Origin: DYJE01 sp041660385
GTDB taxonomy: Bacteria; Desulfobacterota; Desulfobacteria; Desulfobacterales; Desulfolunaceae
Assembly: GCA_041660385.1 (NCBI GenBank)
Contig: JBAZWJ010000014.1
Location: 1-64,000, forward strand
Reading direction: 5' to 3'
DNA length: 64,000 bases
In this document: positions 44,332-54,307 of the stretch, piece after piece
How positions within the stretch are numbered: the first letter of the stretch is position 1
How the letters are laid out: the number at the start of each line of letters is the position of its first letter
The notes under the pieces: model-generated
The model's database searches: none
Seen by the model: the letters and a program-made list of their open reading frames with translations, nothing else
Told to the model about the DNA's origin: nothing
Program-made: the position numbers and the translations under genes

Positions 44332-45843
44332 CTATAAATCGTTACCGCAGTACGACAAATTAAAGCTTTTATTGCACAAGGGAAAATCGCTGATCTGCTG
44401 ATCACGCAACGCCAGAGCCAGCCCGAACCAGTTATGGAACGAGGGATCGACGACTTTGTAAAACGCAAATTTCCCGGATTCATCGGTGGCCGCCACATGG
44501 CAGATTTCGCCTCTCCACCCTTCGGTCATGGTCACGGACATAACACTGGGCTTGAGGTGACCATCCCACGGGGTCACAATTTCGCCGGAAGGCATGGCGC
44601 TCAGCACTTCACGGATAAAAGCGATGCTCTCCTGGATTTCCAGCCAGCGGATATAGGCACGGGCAAAGCAGTCGCCGGTATGCCAGGTGTACATCTGGGC
44701 CATGACATAATAGTAAATGCCGTAGGAGTGCTGATAGCGGATATCCTGGCCCAGACCACAGGCCCGTGCAGCCGGACCCACAAGGCCAATTTCACGGGCT
44801 TTGTCCTTGTCAAGCCTGCCGGTGTTTTCAAATCGGGCAAGAACCGAAGGTGTATTGAATAAAAGTTCAATGGCCGATGTGGCGTCCTTTTCAAGAGTAT
44901 CCAGCCGTTTCAGAAGGATTTCGCACAGTCTGTCATCAATATCCCAGGCTGTTCCGCCGGGAATCACAAGCCCTCGTCCGAATCGATTACCGCAAAGAAC
45001 GGCGGTCATGTTCAGAGCATCACCACGGATACGTCCGCAATAGCTCATGGTGGGAAGAAAACCCACGTCACCTGCCATGGCACCGATATCCCCGATATGA
45101 TTGGCCAGTCGTTCCAGTTCGGCGGCGATTCCACGGATAGCCTGACCCCGTGGCGGCGAGGCGATTCCGCCAAAATGCTCGACCATCCGGCAATAGGTAC
45201 CCATATGCCCTAAGGTCGTGTCACCGGCAACGGTTTCCATCTGGTGAGGTGTCAGAGGATAAGGACCGCCCGGAAGTTTCCGCTCGATGCCCCGGTGCTG
45301 ATATCCCAGGGAGATTTCTAAATGATAGACGGTTTCTCCGTGGCATTGAAAACGGAAATGGCCTGGTTCGATGACTCCGGCATGGACAGGTCCCACAGCC
45401 ACTTCATGGGCTTCGTCGCCTTTCATCCGGAAAAAATCCGTAATACCGATGGGAGCGGCGGTTTGACGTTCGCCACCCATGGGGGTTTCAAAACGAACGG
45501 GTTTCAGCCAGGGATGGCCGTCCGGTTTTACGCCCCACTGTTCGAACAACTCTCTTTCAAACATGTGAGCCTGGGGGCAGTCCGGCGTAAGTGCGGGATA
45601 GGAGCCTGTCACATCGGTGCTTCTGATTTTCAGCCGACCGGCATTGTCATCGGTAAGGACGCAGTAAAGACGGACAGCACCGCCCGGAATCGGGGTACCG
45701 AACAAAGCTGAAATCCGGTGGCCCTTTGAAACACCCTGAAGGACCGCTGTCCTGAATGAGGTGATATCCGTATTCGGGCAGGCCGAAACATCGAAGACTT
45801 CTCCACTGTAAATATCCAGTGTTTCAGATTGGGGGCGCTGCAT
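44332..45843 (-). CDS. NuoCD/HycE-like large subunit without Ni-binding cysteines (set 1)
   Basis: This encodes 501 residues. An N-terminal NuoC-like domain (AHMFERELFEQWGVKPDGHP) is fused to a NuoD/HycE-like domain (VGPVHAGVIEPGHFRFQCHG, ISLGYQHRGIE). Where hydrogenases have RxCGxC, this protein reads TVAGDTTLGHMGTYC. The C-terminal end DFPLCNKSFNLSYCGNDL lacks the DPCxxC motif. So it is not a working NiFe hydrogenase, but an Ehr-like or complex I-like large subunit. The start at 45843 overlaps the preceding stop (TAATG). Confidence 0.9.
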   Translation of the reverse strand: MQRPQSETLDIYSGEVFDVSACPNTDITSFRTAVLQGVSKGHRISALFGTPIPGGAVRLYCVLTDDNAGRLKIRSTDVTGSYPALTPDCPQAHMFERELFEQWGVKPDGHPWLKPVRFETPMGGERQTAAPIGITDFFRMKGDEAHEVAVGPVHAGVIEPGHFRFQCHGETVYHLEISLGYQHRGIERKLPGGPYPLTPHQMETVAGDTTLGHMGTYCRMVEHFGGIASPPRGQAIRGIAAELERLANHIGDIGAMAGDVGFLPTMSYCGRIRGDALNMTAVLCGNRFGRGLVIPGGTAWDIDDRLCEILLKRLDTLEKDATSAIELLFNTPSVLARFENTGRLDKDKAREIGLVGPAARACGLGQDIRYQHSYGIYYYVMAQMYTWHTGDCFARAYIRWLEIQESIAFIREVLSAMPSGEIVTPWDGHLKPSVMSVTMTEGWRGEICHVAATDESGKFAFYKVVDPSFHNWFGLALALRDQQISDFPLCNKSFNLSYCGNDL

Positions 45844-47345
45844 TATTCTCCTCCCAGAGACAGGGTGATTCCATGAAAAATATCCGAAAGAAAAGGCGGC
45901 ATGTAAAGACCGAGAACCAGAATTCCTGCGGCCATGACCACAAGGGGCAGGATGGACCACATGGGTTCGGGAGCCGTTGTATCCAACTGTTTCACAGACT
46001 CCGCCGCATGCTCATGCTCAGGTTTTTTGGAAAAAACCATGGGGAAAAAAGAAGCGGACATCGCCGCGAAAATGATCCCGAGAATCAGAAGGTAGGCAGA
46101 AGCAAGGGAGTATCGTCCGGCATGTATCATCCCTTTCAGTATGGTCAGCTCACTTAAAAACGTTCCAAAGGGCGGGGCTCCGACGATGGCCAGTGCACCT
46201 ATCACCCACAACACGGCAGTCATGGGTTGAGAATATAGAAGCCCCCGGACCTCTTTGTCCTGCCTCGTTCTGTAAACACTGACGATATTTCCGGCTGCAA
46301 GAAAAAGGATTGTCTTGGTCAGGGAATGATTCACCACATGGAACATGCTGCCGAAAATTCCCGCTCCGCCCACGCCAACACCCAGAGCCAGAATCCCCAT
46401 GTGTTCCACGCTTGAAAAGGCCAGCATCTTTTTGATGTCGGCCTGGCGAACGATGAACAGGGCGGCAGTTGCAAGTGAAACAATACCGATGAGGATGAAA
46501 AGACTCCGGCTTGTATCGCCTAACCCGGCTGCTATCATCACTTGATGCATGCGTAGGAGGGCCAGAAACGCGCAGGCTTTCAGCGCTCCCGAAAGAAGGG
46601 CCGCCACAAGGGACGGCGATTCACTGTACGTGGCGGGCATCCAGTTATGAAGCGGCACAAAGCCGATCTTTGTTCCGTAGCCTACCAGACAAAGCACAAA
46701 GGCGGCTTTTAACCAGGCGGGATTCATCTGGTCCGCATGGGTTAAAAGGGAATCAAGGGAAAGATGAACGCCATGCTCGCCGATCCCTGTGCCCGCAACA
46801 ACCACAAAGAAATTGCCCAGCATAGCAAGGGCGATGCCCACAGAGCAGATCAGCAGGTATTTCCAGGTGGCTTCAAGGCTCCGGTGATGGCGGTGGTAGT
46901 AGATAAGGGGCGTGCTTGAAAGGGTTGTGGCTTCCACAGCTACCCAGATAAGACCTAAGTGAAGGCTCATGGTGACCAGGGTCATGGTGGAAAGAAAAAA
47001 AAGCAGACAGCCGATGAACATGGCATCAGGGCTGTTCTTAAAGAAAAAACCCTCCTCCATGTCCTTTGTCTGGGCCAGCCCTTCCCGTATGATATAGCCA
47101 TGGGCATAGAACGCCGTGCAGAGAAACGTGAGGCTTATCACGCCAAGAAACAGCAGTCCCGCATCATCCAACCCGAGCCATTCCGGCAGAATCGCTGGTC
47201 GTGTGTACGTCATCCAGCATCTGATCACCAGAATGAAATGGGTTACTGCCACGCCCAGGAGTATGGAACGTGAAAGCGAACTGTTTCGCGATATGATACA
47301 TACCAGCCCTGCAACCGCCGGCAACAGGATAAGTAACCACAGCAT
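45843..47345 (-). CDS. HyfF/NuoL-N-like proton-channel subunit (set 1)
   Basis: This encodes 500 residues with about 14 membrane segments. It has the antiporter-type pattern of HyfF: LHLGLIWVAVEATTLSSTPL, EATWKYLLICSVGIALAM, the central Lys region GTKIGFVPLHNWMPATYSES, and MLAFSSVEHMGILALG. Such subunits move protons or Na+ through the membrane when the soluble part reacts. The stop overlaps the large-subunit start. Confidence 0.93.
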   Translation of the reverse strand: MLWLLILLPAVAGLVCIISRNSSLSRSILLGVAVTHFILVIRCWMTYTRPAILPEWLGLDDAGLLFLGVISLTFLCTAFYAHGYIIREGLAQTKDMEEGFFFKNSPDAMFIGCLLFFLSTMTLVTMSLHLGLIWVAVEATTLSSTPLIYYHRHHRSLEATWKYLLICSVGIALAMLGNFFVVVAGTGIGEHGVHLSLDSLLTHADQMNPAWLKAAFVLCLVGYGTKIGFVPLHNWMPATYSESPSLVAALLSGALKACAFLALLRMHQVMIAAGLGDTSRSLFILIGIVSLATAALFIVRQADIKKMLAFSSVEHMGILALGVGVGGAGIFGSMFHVVNHSLTKTILFLAAGNIVSVYRTRQDKEVRGLLYSQPMTAVLWVIGALAIVGAPPFGTFLSELTILKGMIHAGRYSLASAYLLILGIIFAAMSASFFPMVFSKKPEHEHAAESVKQLDTTAPEPMWSILPLVVMAAGILVLGLYMPPFLSDIFHGITLSLGGE

Positions 47346-47369
47346 AAATCCGATTCCTTATTAAATTTT

Positions 47370-47469
47370 AAACATCGAACATCGAATGTTCATTCGCCAT
47401 TTCAAACATAAAAAATGGCCCGATCCTTTTATACGATGTTCGATGTTGGGCGTTCGATGTTCGACGTTC
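47370..47469. repeat. CATCGAAC/GTTCGATG repeats inside the set 1 operon
   Basis: The 182-base gap between the HyfE-like and HyfF-like genes holds ACATCGAACATCGAA near 47370 and, at 47441-47469, an exact reverse complement of 34247-34275 (29 bases). At 47512-47525 the palindrome GCACGGCGCCGTGC follows. In set 2 the same two genes are only 4 bases apart, so this gap was created by repeat insertion into the operon. Confidence 0.8.
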
Positions 47470-47527
47470 ATATTTTCTCATTCATTACTCACCATACGGC
47501 CAACCATAGAAGCACGGCGCCGTGCCC

Positions 47528-48163
47528 CTACGCCGACAGCTGATCCGTATCGATATGGTCGAACTCATGACTGATATGAAAGATCGCCACGCCCATGATC
47601 AAAACAGCGACAAACACATCAAGCAGTACACTCAGTTCCACGATGAACGGTTCCTGAATGGCCAATGACACACCGAAGGCATAAATCCCGTTTTCCATGG
47701 CCATGTAACCCATCACCTGAGTGACGGCTTTTTTCCGGGCGATGATAATGAAAAGACCGGTAAAAATTGTGAACAACGAGGCCGGGAGAAAAAACTCGGA
47801 CAAACCGGCATCGGGAATCGACAGAAAATGGGACATGAAAAAACTGATCCCGAGCAAGCCGCCTCCGGCGATCAGGGAAAGACTGTACCCCACAAAAGGT
47901 TCCAGCTCCCGCTCGATACCCGTTCCAATGGTCACCCGTTTAAGAACCATGGGAAGCACCACGGCTTTCAGGCTCACCGTGATAATCACCAGAATGATCA
48001 GACGAACATCCAGCGCATGGAGATGGGTAAGAAGAGCGATCACACTGACGACGACCGCTTGAATGGCAACGATGCGTATGCAAGACATCAGTCGGCTGGT
48101 GTTGAGCAGCATGAAGTTCATCACGATCATCAGGGCAACAGTCAGATCAAACCATTGGTTCAT
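47528..48163 (-). CDS. HyfE/NuoK-like membrane subunit (set 1)
   Basis: This encodes 211 residues with about six membrane segments. The N-terminus resembles HyfE (FDLTVALMIVMNFMLLNTSR). The middle part REL-EPFVGYSLSLIAGGG and the KKAVTQVMGYMAMENGIYAF block are typical of the HyfE family. It forms part of the proton path next to HyfC and HyfF. GAGGT precedes its start and lies across the HyfC stop. Confidence 0.9.
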   Translation of the reverse strand: MNQWFDLTVALMIVMNFMLLNTSRLMSCIRIVAIQAVVVSVIALLTHLHALDVRLIILVIITVSLKAVVLPMVLKRVTIGTGIERELEPFVGYSLSLIAGGGLLGISFFMSHFLSIPDAGLSEFFLPASLFTIFTGLFIIIARKKAVTQVMGYMAMENGIYAFGVSLAIQEPFIVELSVLLDVFVAVLIMGVAIFHISHEFDHIDTDQLSA

Positions 48164-48168
48164 TTTTT

Positions 48169-49083
48169 TTACCTCATGGCGATAATCAGAGCAACCAGGG
48201 ATAACATGGTGGCACCTGTAAGTAATTGGGGAACGCGGAGCATTCTAAGCCTCGCCATGCAAGACTCCACAACACCCACGGACACAGTGACGAAAAGCAA
48301 CGCCGCCGAAACAAGCAGCACATCCATCCACAGACTTGCCATTTTCATGGGCACAATCACCCCGGCGATAATCGAAGCAAACACCCAGAGTTTCAGAGCT
48401 GCACCATAGTGAATGAACCCTAAGTCCATGCCCCCGTGGTCAAGAACCATGACCTCATGAATCATGGTGAGTTCCAGATGGGTGTTGGGATCATCCACCG
48501 GTATGCGAGCGTTTTCAGCAAGCAGCACGATAAAAAGGCTTGCGATACAGATCGGCAGAACCACATGGCCGGTGGATGAGGCAATCCCGTTACGCAAAGC
48601 CGACAGAATTCCGGCAAGAGATGATTCGCCGGTCAAAAGACTCAAAGCAGCAAGGCCCACCAGCAAGGCCGGTTCCGCCAGCATGGAGAACTGAACTTCC
48701 CGGCTGGCCCCCATACCTTCAAAAGCTGAACCCGTGTCCATGGCCGCAAGAACGGTGGTGAAACGGGCAAGACCGAAAAGGTAGGCCAGCATGAAAATAT
48801 CGCCGGAAAAGCTGATGATACTGTCGGACTGCCCAAGGGGAACCGTCATCACAGCAAGCACGCCCACCGCAACGCTCACAAGGGGAGACAAGCGAAAGAT
48901 CCCGGTGGTTGTCCGGCTGTAAACCGCGCCTTTGCGCATCAGTTTCCAGATGTCGTAATACAATTGAAGCAGGGGCGGTCCTTTTCTTCCGGCAAAACCC
49001 GCTTTAACCTTGTTGATCACACCGAAAAGAAAGGGAGCGGCAACAAGTGAAACCGCCACATGAATGTAAATCGGATAGTTCAT
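48169..49083 (-). CDS. HyfC/NuoH-like membrane anchor subunit (set 1)
   Basis: This encodes about 304 residues with about eight membrane segments and the NuoH/HycD signature: KAGFAGRKGPPLLQLYYDIW, STFEGMG-like SAFEGMGASREVQFSML, and ENARIPVDDPNTHLELTM. It anchors the soluble arm to the membrane. The start overlaps the HyfB stop (ATGA), showing tight coupling. Confidence 0.93.
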   Translation of the reverse strand: MNYPIYIHVAVSLVAAPFLFGVINKVKAGFAGRKGPPLLQLYYDIWKLMRKGAVYSRTTTGIFRLSPLVSVAVGVLAVMTVPLGQSDSIISFSGDIFMLAYLFGLARFTTVLAAMDTGSAFEGMGASREVQFSMLAEPALLVGLAALSLLTGESSLAGILSALRNGIASSTGHVVLPICIASLFIVLLAENARIPVDDPNTHLELTMIHEVMVLDHGGMDLGFIHYGAALKLWVFASIIAGVIVPMKMASLWMDVLLVSAALLFVTVSVGVVESCMARLRMLRVPQLLTGATMLSLVALIIAMR

Positions 49084-51068
49084 CGTGCATACCCTTGATA
49101 GAAGGTCCATAGAAGCAATGAAAACAAGGCAAGAACCATATAAAGGATATAAATCTGATTATACCACTTCCGCAATCCGTGCAGCCGTTCCGATGCCCGG
49201 ATGACCATTGAAAAAAGCGGTGTGAACAGACGGGTCAGGATCACATCCGCCATGCGCGTTTCGATTTCAGCGGATTTCGGGAACAAACCCACGGGCCGCT
49301 GAACGCTTTTTCCCGGTCTTAATACTGCTTGAAACATGGTGATCACCGGATCGGAATAAGACGATGCGGTGTACTGCATATGGGCGTTTGGTGCGACATA
49401 CCCGCAGTCCCATGTGCCTGCTTCGCCAACGGTGCGTCCGGCCAGAAGCCTGTTACGGATAAGCCGGAAAGCCAGAACCATGGACACAAGTCCAAGGCCG
49501 ATGAGACTGATCCTGAACAGATAAATACCCGTTTCCCACATCACAACATCCATGGCTGCTGAACGGCCCGTTATTACTTCAACGGCCGGTTGTATCATGC
49601 GGATCACCAGGGAACCGGTCACGCCGAAAACCATGCACAAAGCACCAAGAACCGCCATGGGCACCGTCATAGCCAGACCCGATTCAACCGCAGATTCAGC
49701 TTCTCGGCTCCGGGGTTCGCCTAAAAAGACAATACCGGCGGCTCTGGTAAAACATGCCGCCGCAAGTCCGCCGATCAAGGCAAGGGAGCTGATGACCGTA
49801 ATGGCTGCCAGGACACCCTGGGTTCCGTAGTGGTCGGAAAACGCTTTGAACGAACCCAGGTAGATCAGAAATTCACCGACAAAGCCGTTAAATGGCGGCA
49901 ACCCGCAAATAGCGGCGGATGCCAGCATAAAAAGGGAACCGGTGGCCCCCATCCGTTTCATCAGACCGCCCATGATTTCCATGTTCTTGCTGCCGGTGGC
50001 ATGGAGAACCGAACCTGCGCCGAAAAACAACAGGCTTTTGAACAGGGCGTGATTAAGAACATGCATGAGCGCCCCGGAAATCCCGAGAATCGCCATGACC
50101 GGATGATCCGCACTCATTCCGATCAGGCCAAGGCCAAGACCCATGGCGATGATTCCCACATTTTCCACCGTGCTGTAAGCCAGAAGCCGTTTCAAATCTT
50201 TCTGGGCCAGGGCAAACACCACACCGCCGATACCGGTTACGGCTCCCATGATCACAAGAAGCCAGCCCCACCAGAGTCGGGGTTCTCCGCTCAGCATGAG
50301 GATACGAACGATGCCGTAGATCCCGGCCTTGATCATCACACCGCTCATCACGGCGGAAACATGGGACGGCGCAGCAGGATGGGCTTCAGGAAGCCACACG
50401 TGAAAAGGAACCAGACCTGCCTTGGTTCCGAAACCGACCAGAGCAAGAATAAAAACCACGCTTTTCAAAGAGGCAGGAATAACCACTGAACTGAAACTGA
50501 AGGAATCGCCGCTGCCCATGATCATGAACATCACCATCAGAAAGGCCGTGGCAAAATGGGTGGCCACCAGGTATATCCAGCCTGCTTTCAGTACCTCGGG
50601 TTTTTCACCCTCGAAAATCACAAGGAAGAACGATGAAAGGGACATCATTTCCCAGGCAACCAGAAAGAAAACCCCGTCCCAGGCCGTTTCCACCAGCAGC
50701 ATGCTGGCTGAAAGGACCAGGAAGAACGCCCAAGATGTCCCGAGATTTTTTTCATGGGCGTATTCTTTCAGATACCCACCGCCGTAAACTGCGGCAATAC
50801 CCGTGATCAACCCGGTGACCGCACAGAAAAAAGCGGAAAGCGGGTCCATGGCCAGATGGATGGAAAGAACACTGCCCTGCTGTGCCTGGCTCAGAGTCCA
50901 TTCCCAGCGGTCGCCCGTAAGAGTCATAAGACTTCCGGTGACAGACAGTATCGAACCCGCAACACAGAACAACGGGCCTGCCGTATTGGCCCATGACCTG
51001 CGTCCGGCAAGGGCTGTGACAAGAGCGCCCGATAAAAGAACAAGAATCGCTGTGAGAAAAAGGATCAT
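49080..51068 (-). CDS. HyfB/NuoL-M-like proton-channel subunit (set 1)
   Basis: This encodes 662 residues with about 15-16 membrane segments. Visible blocks are WDGVFFLVAWEMMSLSSFFL, GTKAGLVPFHVWLPEAHPAA (with the channel Lys and His), LKRLLAYSTVENVGIIAMG, and a C-terminal extension with TWDCGYVAPNAHMQYTASSY that is typical of HyfB/HycC. It starts 2 bases after the EIIA-fusion stop. It pumps H+ or Na+ with HyfF. Confidence 0.94.
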   Translation of the reverse strand: MILFLTAILVLLSGALVTALAGRRSWANTAGPLFCVAGSILSVTGSLMTLTGDRWEWTLSQAQQGSVLSIHLAMDPLSAFFCAVTGLITGIAAVYGGGYLKEYAHEKNLGTSWAFFLVLSASMLLVETAWDGVFFLVAWEMMSLSSFFLVIFEGEKPEVLKAGWIYLVATHFATAFLMVMFMIMGSGDSFSFSSVVIPASLKSVVFILALVGFGTKAGLVPFHVWLPEAHPAAPSHVSAVMSGVMIKAGIYGIVRILMLSGEPRLWWGWLLVIMGAVTGIGGVVFALAQKDLKRLLAYSTVENVGIIAMGLGLGLIGMSADHPVMAILGISGALMHVLNHALFKSLLFFGAGSVLHATGSKNMEIMGGLMKRMGATGSLFMLASAAICGLPPFNGFVGEFLIYLGSFKAFSDHYGTQGVLAAITVISSLALIGGLAAACFTRAAGIVFLGEPRSREAESAVESGLAMTVPMAVLGALCMVFGVTGSLVIRMIQPAVEVITGRSAAMDVVMWETGIYLFRISLIGLGLVSMVLAFRLIRNRLLAGRTVGEAGTWDCGYVAPNAHMQYTASSYSDPVITMFQAVLRPGKSVQRPVGLFPKSAEIETRMADVILTRLFTPLFSMVIRASERLHGLRKWYNQIYILYMVLALFSLLLWTFYQGYAR

Positions 51069-51069
51069 A

Positions 51070-51792
51070 TCAATTCCCTTTCGGCTCCCCTTTCTGCGTT
51101 GCGGCTTTACCTGATGATTCGGCCAGCGTTACTTCGATATTTGCGGCCGCGCTGATAATGCTGTCTTTGTCGGCCCTGGCTTGAATATTTCCCATAAACT
51201 CCGGGTTGCGTAACGCATAGGAAAGCCTTGAAAGAAGCTGTAGATGGGTCTGTGAAGAGGGGCTTACAATGGTAAAAAGCGTATGGACCGGTTGACCGTC
51301 AATAGCGTTGAACGGAATAGGGTTTTGAAGAAAGCAGAGAGTAACAACCGGCTGGGTGATATGCATGATAATGGGGTTGCGCACATGGGGAATGGCAATA
51401 CCGTTTCCAAGTCCTGTGGACCCCATGGATTCTCTGGCCAGAAGGACATTGAGGACATAAACCCTGTCAACTTCAGGAGGCAGAGGCATGAGCGTGATAA
51501 CCTGTTCAAGAACCGAAGGGATGTCCGTGCCTTTGACATTGTAGAAGACACCGCCCCGTTCAAGTGTCTCATCCAACCTCAGAGCATCCGGGTGGTCCGG
51601 CTCCTCTTCGGAAAATATCGCAGGGGAAAGTCTGATTTTATGGGTTATGGCCCATTCGATAAGCTTGGCCCTGTTAAACCGGTATTGTGTACCCACACGG
51701 ATCACCGGGATCTTTTTCTGTGATATCCACTGATACAGTTTTTTTTCAGATATGTTCAAATACTCGGCGACCTGCCTTGTGCCCAGTTCCAT
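51070..51792 (-). CDS. Helix-turn-helix / PTS EIIA-Ntr fusion protein (set 1)
   Basis: This encodes 240 residues. The N-terminal 50 residues form an excisionase/MerR-like DNA-binding domain (TRQVAEYLNISEKKLYQWIS...KKIPVIRVGTQYRFNRAKL). Residues about 80-215 are an EIIA domain of the nitrogen-PTS type: GNGIAIPHVRNP with the phospho-His H136, and SPSSQTHLQLLSRLSYAL with the second conserved His. It leads the operon and is coupled to HyfB. I infer a regulator that senses PTS phosphorylation and controls this membrane complex at the gene or protein level. The last ~20 residues are a Lys/Gly-rich tail. Confidence 0.9.
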   Translation of the reverse strand: MELGTRQVAEYLNISEKKLYQWISQKKIPVIRVGTQYRFNRAKLIEWAITHKIRLSPAIFSEEEPDHPDALRLDETLERGGVFYNVKGTDIPSVLEQVITLMPLPPEVDRVYVLNVLLARESMGSTGLGNGIAIPHVRNPIIMHITQPVVTLCFLQNPIPFNAIDGQPVHTLFTIVSPSSQTHLQLLSRLSYALRNPEFMGNIQARADKDSIISAAANIEVTLAESSGKAATQKGEPKGN

Positions 51793-52034
51793 GGGTTTCT
51801 CCTGTTGTTACAAATGTCAAAGTACGATGTCGCGCTATGATCTTTTAGTAAAAACACTTCGGTGATTTTCATCATGAAACCGTTTGAAGCAAACGTTATG
51901 TCGAGGATTAGTCTTGGCAGAACGATGCGGTCCATGGATAAAAATCCGAAGCCGGTCGGCGGGCAATGAACCCGTCTTGATTATGAGGGTATTTAAATGA
52001 ATCTTTCGCTCTCTGCAATAGAAAAATTCATGAT
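51793..52034. promoter_or_regulatory. Leader of the set 1 operon
   Basis: These 240 bases separate the set 1 operon start from the end of HyfB of set 2. They should hold the promoter of set 1. CAGGAG (about 51803-51808) is the ribosome-binding site of the EIIA fusion. No clear sigma-54 site or other promoter was recognised by eye. Confidence 0.4.
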
Positions 52035-54020
52035 TTAATAAGGAATCATAAGCAGAACAATCAATGTCAGAAACATATAAAAAATATAGTAGTGCATTTT
52101 GCCGTTCTGGAGTTTCCTGATAAAGGTTAGGCGGTCATTGGCCCAGATGAACAGGGGAATGTAGATGATATCCAGAACCGTTTCAGGCACATGGCTGGAA
52201 AATTCCGAAGGGGCCGGGAAACTGGAACGGATGTGCGGGACATGGATTCTGGGTTGGAGAATGCTCTTGAAAAGCCCTGTGATGGTGTCGGCAAAGGATG
52301 ACGCTGTGTACTGCATGCGTGGTGTGGGAGCGAGATAGCCGCAACCCCATGTTACGGATTGAGTTGCCGTGACGTTCTTGATCCGTGCGGTGAAGAGAAG
52401 AAATACTATCGCTGCCAGCGCCATGGACAATACACTGACCCAGCCCAGAGGGGCCATGGCTACAAGTTTTGAGTCATTCAGGAATATGGGGCTGAATGAG
52501 GCCACGGCCGATTCAAGGACAGGGGCTACAAGAACAGGAACGACACCGATAAGCACACAGATGGACCCGAGCACAGCCATGGGAATCAGCATGCTCCGGG
52601 TTGCTTCATGGGGTTCGTTGTTAACTGGGCTTCGTGCCGCGCCAAGAAAAACAACACCGAACACTTTGACAAAACAGGCCAGAGCAAGACCACCGATCAA
52701 AGCAAGGGCCGGAGCCGCCAGAGCACAGGACGCCGCAGCAGCCCCACCGCCGGAGATGGCGCTTTTAAACAACCCCAGATAGATGAACATTTCACTGATA
52801 AATCCGTTCAAAGGCGGCAGACCGCATATGGCGATGGCTCCGGTGAGAAAAAACAGGGCTGTCCAGGGCATGCTTTTCAGAAGACCGCCCATACGATCGA
52901 TTTCCCGAGTTCCAAGGGAATGGATCACCGAACCGGCTCCCAGAAAAAGAAGGGATTTAAAAACAGCATGGTTCAAGACATGAAGCAAAGCCCCGGCCAT
53001 ACCAAGAACAACCAGCTGGGGGTTGCCCGTTGCAAGACCGATAAGTCCAACTCCCGTACCCATCAGAATGATACCGATGTTTTCGATGCTGTGATAGGCG
53101 AGAAGGCGTTTCAGATCATGCTGCCCGATGGCGAACACAACGCCCAGAACTCCTGAAATCACACCCAGGGTCAGAATCGTAATGCCCCACCACAGAGGAA
53201 TAACATCAAAAAATGACAGGGTTCGAAGAAGTCCGTAAATGCCGATTTTCAGAATAACCCCAGACATCACGGAGGAAACATGGCAAGGGGCGTTGGCATG
53301 GGCCGAAGGCAGCCAGACGTGAAACGGCATCATGCCTGCTTTGATTCCGAACCCGAACAGGGCGATGAGAAAAAGGGCGCTTGCAAAAGGCGCTTCCGCG
53401 CTGATGGAACCTGCGGCCGGAAACGCGAAGGTATGGGTGATGGTTTTAAGAAGAATGAAAAGCGCAAACAGACTCAGCGTACTGATATGGGTGCAAATCA
53501 TGTAAAGAGTTCCAGATTTTCTGACCTCTTCATCGTTGTCTTCGGGTGTCAGGATAAAGAAAGCCGAAATGGCCATGATTTCCCAGGCAAACAGAAAAAG
53601 CATGGCGGAACGGGCCATAACCACCCAGATAAGGCCTGCCACCAACAGGCCGAAAAAAAAGGAAAGCCTTCCGATATTGCGCTGTTTTTTTTCAGCAGGC
53701 CAGTACCCCAGAGCGTAAACGCTGCAACATGTGGAAACAATGAGGATGGGTAGAAGGAAAAAAGCCGACAAGGGATCAATGGAGCAGGTCATGGGGCCGT
53801 AAGGAACAGCCCAGCCCAGTTCATGTGTCACGCTCATCCGCCGGAAAAGGACGACGAGGGCTCCCATGATGCCTGTTGCGGCAGACGCTGCCATGAAACC
53901 TGCGGCCAGCCGCTGCCCTTTTTCAGGGTCAACAAAACGGAACATCAGAGGCAGCCCCGATAAAGCTGCCAGAGCCGATGAAAACATGATCAGATAAAGC
54001 GGCCAGAATTCCATCATCAC
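52035..54020 (-). CDS. HyfB/NuoL-M-like proton-channel subunit (set 2)
   Basis: This encodes 661 residues, clearly a paralogue of 49080-51068: FAWEIMAISAFFIL, GIKAGMMPFHVWLPSAHANA, LKRLLAYHSIENIGIILMG and the C-terminal TWGCGYLAPTPRMQYTASSF. Membrane segment number and length agree. It faces left, away from the other five set 2 genes. The first three codons are all ATG or close, so the exact start may be one or two codons later. Confidence 0.93.
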   Translation of the reverse strand: MMMEFWPLYLIMFSSALAALSGLPLMFRFVDPEKGQRLAAGFMAASAATGIMGALVVLFRRMSVTHELGWAVPYGPMTCSIDPLSAFFLLPILIVSTCCSVYALGYWPAEKKQRNIGRLSFFFGLLVAGLIWVVMARSAMLFLFAWEIMAISAFFILTPEDNDEEVRKSGTLYMICTHISTLSLFALFILLKTITHTFAFPAAGSISAEAPFASALFLIALFGFGIKAGMMPFHVWLPSAHANAPCHVSSVMSGVILKIGIYGLLRTLSFFDVIPLWWGITILTLGVISGVLGVVFAIGQHDLKRLLAYHSIENIGIILMGTGVGLIGLATGNPQLVVLGMAGALLHVLNHAVFKSLLFLGAGSVIHSLGTREIDRMGGLLKSMPWTALFFLTGAIAICGLPPLNGFISEMFIYLGLFKSAISGGGAAAASCALAAPALALIGGLALACFVKVFGVVFLGAARSPVNNEPHEATRSMLIPMAVLGSICVLIGVVPVLVAPVLESAVASFSPIFLNDSKLVAMAPLGWVSVLSMALAAIVFLLFTARIKNVTATQSVTWGCGYLAPTPRMQYTASSFADTITGLFKSILQPRIHVPHIRSSFPAPSEFSSHVPETVLDIIYIPLFIWANDRLTFIRKLQNGKMHYYIFYMFLTLIVLLMIPY

Positions 54021-54307
54021 GTCCTTTTCAAATAGCAGGTCTGATTTGACTTTGTAATGTTATCTTATTCAAAAGTTCTCAAAGCCTCCGGTGGGCCTGC
54101 CGGCGGCCAAACTTTTGAAAAGTTTGACAAACGGGTATGGCATGGGTAACGCGCACCTTTGCCATTATTCCAAACCATTTTTGTCCAGATTTTTAAAATC
54201 TGGCCCCGGAGGGCTTAAAAAGCTGTAAAGTTTTTCGACTTATTTCTCTTAGCCTGACGGCTATGCCCCCGAGTGCCATAAAAAAGTCGTAATGGCCGAA
54301 ACAATGA
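54021..54307. repeat. Gap with short palindromes between set 2 EIIA fusion and HyfB
   Basis: CAAACTTTT-G-AAAAGTTTG (54108-54126) and CCAGATTTTTAAAATCTGG (54185-54203) are perfect palindromes. In set 1 the same two genes are 1 base apart, so these 287 bases are an insertion. No gene is seen here. Confidence 0.7.

Noticed and set aside
49830..50489. 219-codon plus-strand frame opposite HyfB of set 1
   Set aside because: It is the antisense of a membrane protein, very rich in His, Lys and Gln, with no domain and no ribosome-binding site.
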